16,037 bases of DNA from Chitinophagales bacterium (GTDB taxonomy: Bacteria > Bacteroidota > Bacteroidia > Chitinophagales > JAHDHT01). The stretch's first letter is position 1. Every line of letters begins with the position of its first letter. Positions 15,436 to 16,037 of this stretch are shown in pieces. The position numbers and the translations under genes were made by a program. The notes beneath the pieces are model-generated. The model was not told the DNA's origin. It was given only the letters and a program-made list of their open reading frames with translations, and did no database searches. Location: the NCBI GenBank assembly GCA_020631175.1, contig JAHDHT010000010.1:17806-33842 (forward strand). The letters run 5' to 3'.

Positions 15436-16037
15436 TTATAATGCAACTACGTTGTATTCTTTGTCGATCATCGCTTTATATTGAAGATACCTTCCTAATA
15501 CTTCATTCACATATTTGTATGGTTCAGATCCTCTGCAATAACCATATTTAACAACCGGATCTTTGTAGTAATATGGATTTGATTTCTGTTTTAAAAAGAC
15601 ATCGACATTATCTTCCCAGATATCGGGGTTCTTACCATATTTTTCAGCCAGTCTTCTTGCATCTTTCACATGCCCTGAGCCTACATTATAAGATGCCAGG
15701 ATAAATTTCATCCGCTCATCTTTATTTTCGATTTCTTTTGCCCAAAGTTTATTGAGAAACTTTAAATGGCGGGTTCCGGCTTTAATGTTTTGTTCCGGAT
15801 TACTAAGTTGTGTTATACCATGCATTTTAGCAGTAGCCGGCATTAACTGCATTAAACCTCTGGCGCCCGACCATGAAACTACAGAAGGATTAAAATTTGA
15901 CTCCTGGCAAATTAATGAAGAAACCAATTTCCAATCCATATTAATACCTTCAGAATAAGATTTTACCAGATCATCATACATAGAGATTTTACCGGTTTCA
16001 TGCGTTAACAAACCTGAGTTTAATCGTTTGTTAAACA
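15436..16037 (-). CDS. MltF-type lytic transglycosylase, C-terminal part (cut by window edge)
   Basis: About 200 codons of a lytic murein transglycosylase are present; the frame stays open to the right edge, so the N-terminal part is outside. The SLT catalytic domain is clear: ICQESNFNP with the catalytic Glu codon at 15901-15903, GLMQLMP (15838-15858) and ASYNVG (15679-15696). The following ARRLAEKYGKNPDIW and DPVVKYGYCRGSEPYKYV segments are typical of the MltF subgroup, which usually also carries an N-terminal solute-binding-like domain. It cleaves peptidoglycan glycan strands in the periplasm. A TTG at 16011 is only an internal codon, since homologous-looking sequence (NKRLNSG) continues before it. 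No T9SS tail or repeat is present. Confidence 0.9.
   Translation of the reverse strand, partial: FNKRLNSGLLTHETGKISMYDDLVKSYSEGINMDWKLVSSLICQESNFNPSVVSWSGARGLMQLMPATAKMHGITQLSNPEQNIKAGTRHLKFLNKLWAKEIENKDERMKFILASYNVGSGHVKDARRLAEKYGKNPDIWEDNVDVFLKQKSNPYYYKDPVVKYGYCRGSEPYKYVNEVLGRYLQYKAMIDKEYNVVAL

Noticed and set aside
15436..16011. Complete short transglycosylase starting at a TTG at 16011
   Set aside because: The same frame stays open to the window edge and MltF-type proteins are much longer, so this is the end of a larger gene.

Overview
The window looks like chromosomal DNA from a low-GC member of the phylum Bacteroidota. Three things point there: a complete Bat (Bacteroides aerotolerance) gene cluster, a secreted protein ending in a type IX secretion (T9SS) sorting domain, and promoter-like sequences of the TAnnTTTG type with almost no Shine-Dalgarno sites. 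I cannot name the class or genus from the sequence. No mobile element, CRISPR array, tRNA or rRNA was seen.

Layout. Bases 1-449 carry no convincing gene. They hold tandem TTCAA-type repeats, small direct and inverted repeats, and a good candidate promoter just before the first gene. Bases 450-8842 are a tightly packed plus-strand operon: MoxR-type AAA+ ATPase, DUF58 protein, a signal-peptide/one-TM protein with a poly-proline linker, BatA, BatB, BatC, BatD and BatE. Gaps are 0-13 bases or short overlaps. Two secreted proteins with beta-propeller-like sequence follow (8873-10501 and 10543-11445). The next group (11538-13989) is a T9SS-secreted protein with an RTX-like segment, a GNAT acetyltransferase and a stand-alone TonB C-terminal domain. 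A strong hairpin at 14017-14040 ends this group and faces three minus-strand genes: a VOC/glyoxalase-fold protein, an AraC-family regulator, and the C-terminal part of an MltF-type lytic transglycosylase cut by the right edge.

How the genes fit together. In the Bat system, MoxR ATPases act with von Willebrand factor A (vWA) proteins. Here DUF58 supplies a cytoplasmic vWA-like domain, and BatA and BatB supply membrane-anchored vWA domains. BatC and BatE bring TPR repeats, BatD has large periplasmic beta domains, and BatE has a C-terminal SH3-like domain. This suggests an envelope-spanning chaperone or stress complex, whose exact role is still poorly known. The third gene and BatD appear to share a cytoplasmic helical C-terminal domain, so the operon probably contains a duplicated module.

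The least explained items are the T9SS/RTX-like protein, with its Glu/His-rich TIEEVLHLVHDYG motif, the anchorless TonB domain, and the two inverted repeats between the AraC regulator and the VOC gene. Several genes appear to start with TTG. All family assignments come from reading the sequence by eye; no database search was run.
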